The translations under genes and the position numbers were made by a program. 64,000 nucleotides of DNA from Streptomyces camponoticapitis (GTDB lineage: Bacteria > Actinomycetota > Actinomycetes > Streptomycetales > Streptomycetaceae), in NCBI RefSeq assembly GCF_014646115.1, contig NZ_BMMV01000002.1, positions 323,322-387,321 on the forward strand. Reading direction: 5' to 3'. The notes beneath the pieces were generated by a model. The model was not told where the DNA came from and searched no databases. It worked only from the letters and a program-made list of their open reading frames with translations. Positions 63,372 to 64,000 of this stretch are shown in pieces. Each line of letters opens with the position of its first letter. Position 1 is the stretch's first letter.

Positions 63372-63678
63372 CAGTGCCTCCCATGATCGGGTCGCGGCAA
63401 CGAGGCGGCGTAGTCCCCAATAGGTGGGCGCTCCTCCGGTCGGAGCTGCCGGATCCTGATCTGCCGGTTTTCGTCGGCGCGCACCCCGGATTCAATACCG
63501 GACCGGCTACGTTCGCGGCCAAGTAGGTCGACGGCGGCCGACAGCCCGGTCGTGAGGCCCCGCCTCAGCGTGTCCGGCCTTCCGAAAGTACCTCGCATGG
63601 TTGTCCGCCACCACCCGGCACAGGCGTCCCCGCAAGGGTGAGGCCGAGACGGGAGCGGGACAGGACCGCCGCCCGTCC
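63372..63678. other. Intergenic region between the broken SDR and TetR genes
   Basis: About 307 bases. It should hold the SDR promoter and the start of the divergent TetR gene. No clear operator palindrome was found by eye. Confidence 0.4.
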
Positions 63679-64000
63679 TTGCCGGCCGGGTGGTGGCCGG
63701 GGAGCGGACCTTCCGCAAGTGGGCCGCGCCGCTGTCAGGCGGCCAGGGAACTGATCCGGCAGCGGGGATACAACGCGACCGCCTTCTCCGACGTGCTCAG
63801 GGAGAGCGGTACCTCGCGTGGCTCGGTGTACTTCCATTTTCCCGGCGGGAAGACGCAGCTGGTGATCGAGGCGGCCGAGGCGCACGTCCGCGAACAGATC
63901 GAGATCATCGACAGCGCCGCCGCCCTGGCCGGGTCGGTGGTCGAGTTCATCGATCTCTACGTCACGCTCGGCCGCGACGGCATGGTGTCCAGCGACTACG
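63679..64000 (+). CDS. TetR-family regulator (LmrA/YxaF-like), 3' end outside window
   Basis: The frame from about 63736 reads AARELIRQRGYNATAFSDVL, RESGTSRGSVYFHFPGGK and QLVIEAAEAHVREQIE, the helix-turn-helix of the LmrA/YxaF group, which often sits next to an SDR it controls. It runs off the window without a stop. The first 15 or so residues normal for the family are missing: upstream the frame reads GPRRCQ and no ATG or GTG start is found, only a TTG at 63679. The 5' end may be damaged. Confidence 0.75.
   Translation, partial: MPAGWWPGSGPSASGPRRCQAARELIRQRGYNATAFSDVLRESGTSRGSVYFHFPGGKTQLVIEAAEAHVREQIEIIDSAAALAGSVVEFIDLYVTLGRDGMVSSDY

Overview
The window looks like a chromosomal segment from a Streptomyces or close relative. 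Coding sequence is very GC-rich, antisense frames stay open for long stretches, GTG starts are common, and family content is typical of the genus: several SpoIIE-type PP2C phosphatases, TetR, LysR, HxlR, Fur and CGNR regulators, a class F sortase, many SDR enzymes and a period-11 pentapeptide-like repeat protein. No rRNA, tRNA, CRISPR array, insertion sequence or biosynthetic megasynthase was seen. Everything here is read from the sequence and remembered family features; no search was run.

Layout. 0-2.3 kb: a partial F420-type oxidoreductase and a disulfide flavoprotein. 2.3-6.6 kb: an OmpR-type two-component system, a small secreted Lys/Ala/Glu-rich protein and a lipoprotein-like class F sortase. 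6.6-13.6 kb: a lipoprotein, a LysR regulator with an epimerase, a DMT transporter, a secreted neutral ceramidase and a GNAT enzyme. 13.7-17.4 kb: a TetR/quinone-reductase divergent pair, a membrane PP2C phosphatase and a YaaH-like membrane protein. 17.6-20.5 kb: SRPBCC protein plus YdeP-like molybdopterin oxidoreductase. 20.6-25.3 kb: SDR/hydrolase operon divergent from a CGNR regulator, a DNA glycosylase, another SDR and Fur. 25.3-27.8 kb: katG with a clear promoter and terminator.

27.9-36.5 kb: an HxlR/DsbA-like/azoreductase cluster flanked by two deletion-damaged pseudogenes (an SDR and a DUF899 protein), a second membrane PP2C, DUF4126 and DUF427 proteins, an aldo/keto reductase divergent from a TetR gene across two excellent palindromes, and a DJ-1/PfpI protein. 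36.5-41.5 kb: a secreted acidic-repeat protein, a NarL-type two-component system divergent from a secreted alpha/beta hydrolase around a perfect 24-bp inverted repeat, and a phosphotransferase fragment. 41.5-50 kb: a cardiolipin-synthase-like protein, an overlapping RsbQ-RsbP-STAS operon, a DUF402 protein, a WD40-like protein, a GAF-PP2C and the repeat protein. 50-55 kb: a GNAT gene with a coupled mini-ORF, an SDR, and a ferric-reductase-like/FMN-binding/ApbE operon. 55-64 kb: a protein of unknown family, a DUF6338-like membrane protein, a large TPR-like CHAT protease, an acyl-CoA oxidase, a frameshifted SDR and a TetR gene cut by the window end.

Taken together this is an accessory-type region rich in redox and electrophile defence (KatG/Fur, HxlR/azoreductase, quinone reductase, AKR, DJ-1, flavinylated electron transfer) and in partner-switching signalling (four PP2C phosphatases and one STAS antagonist, but no RsbW-type kinase or sigma factor in view). 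Several genes are visibly decaying. The least conventional parts are the CHAT protease neighbourhood, the RsbQP-STAS operon and the sensor/secreted-protein/sortase cluster.
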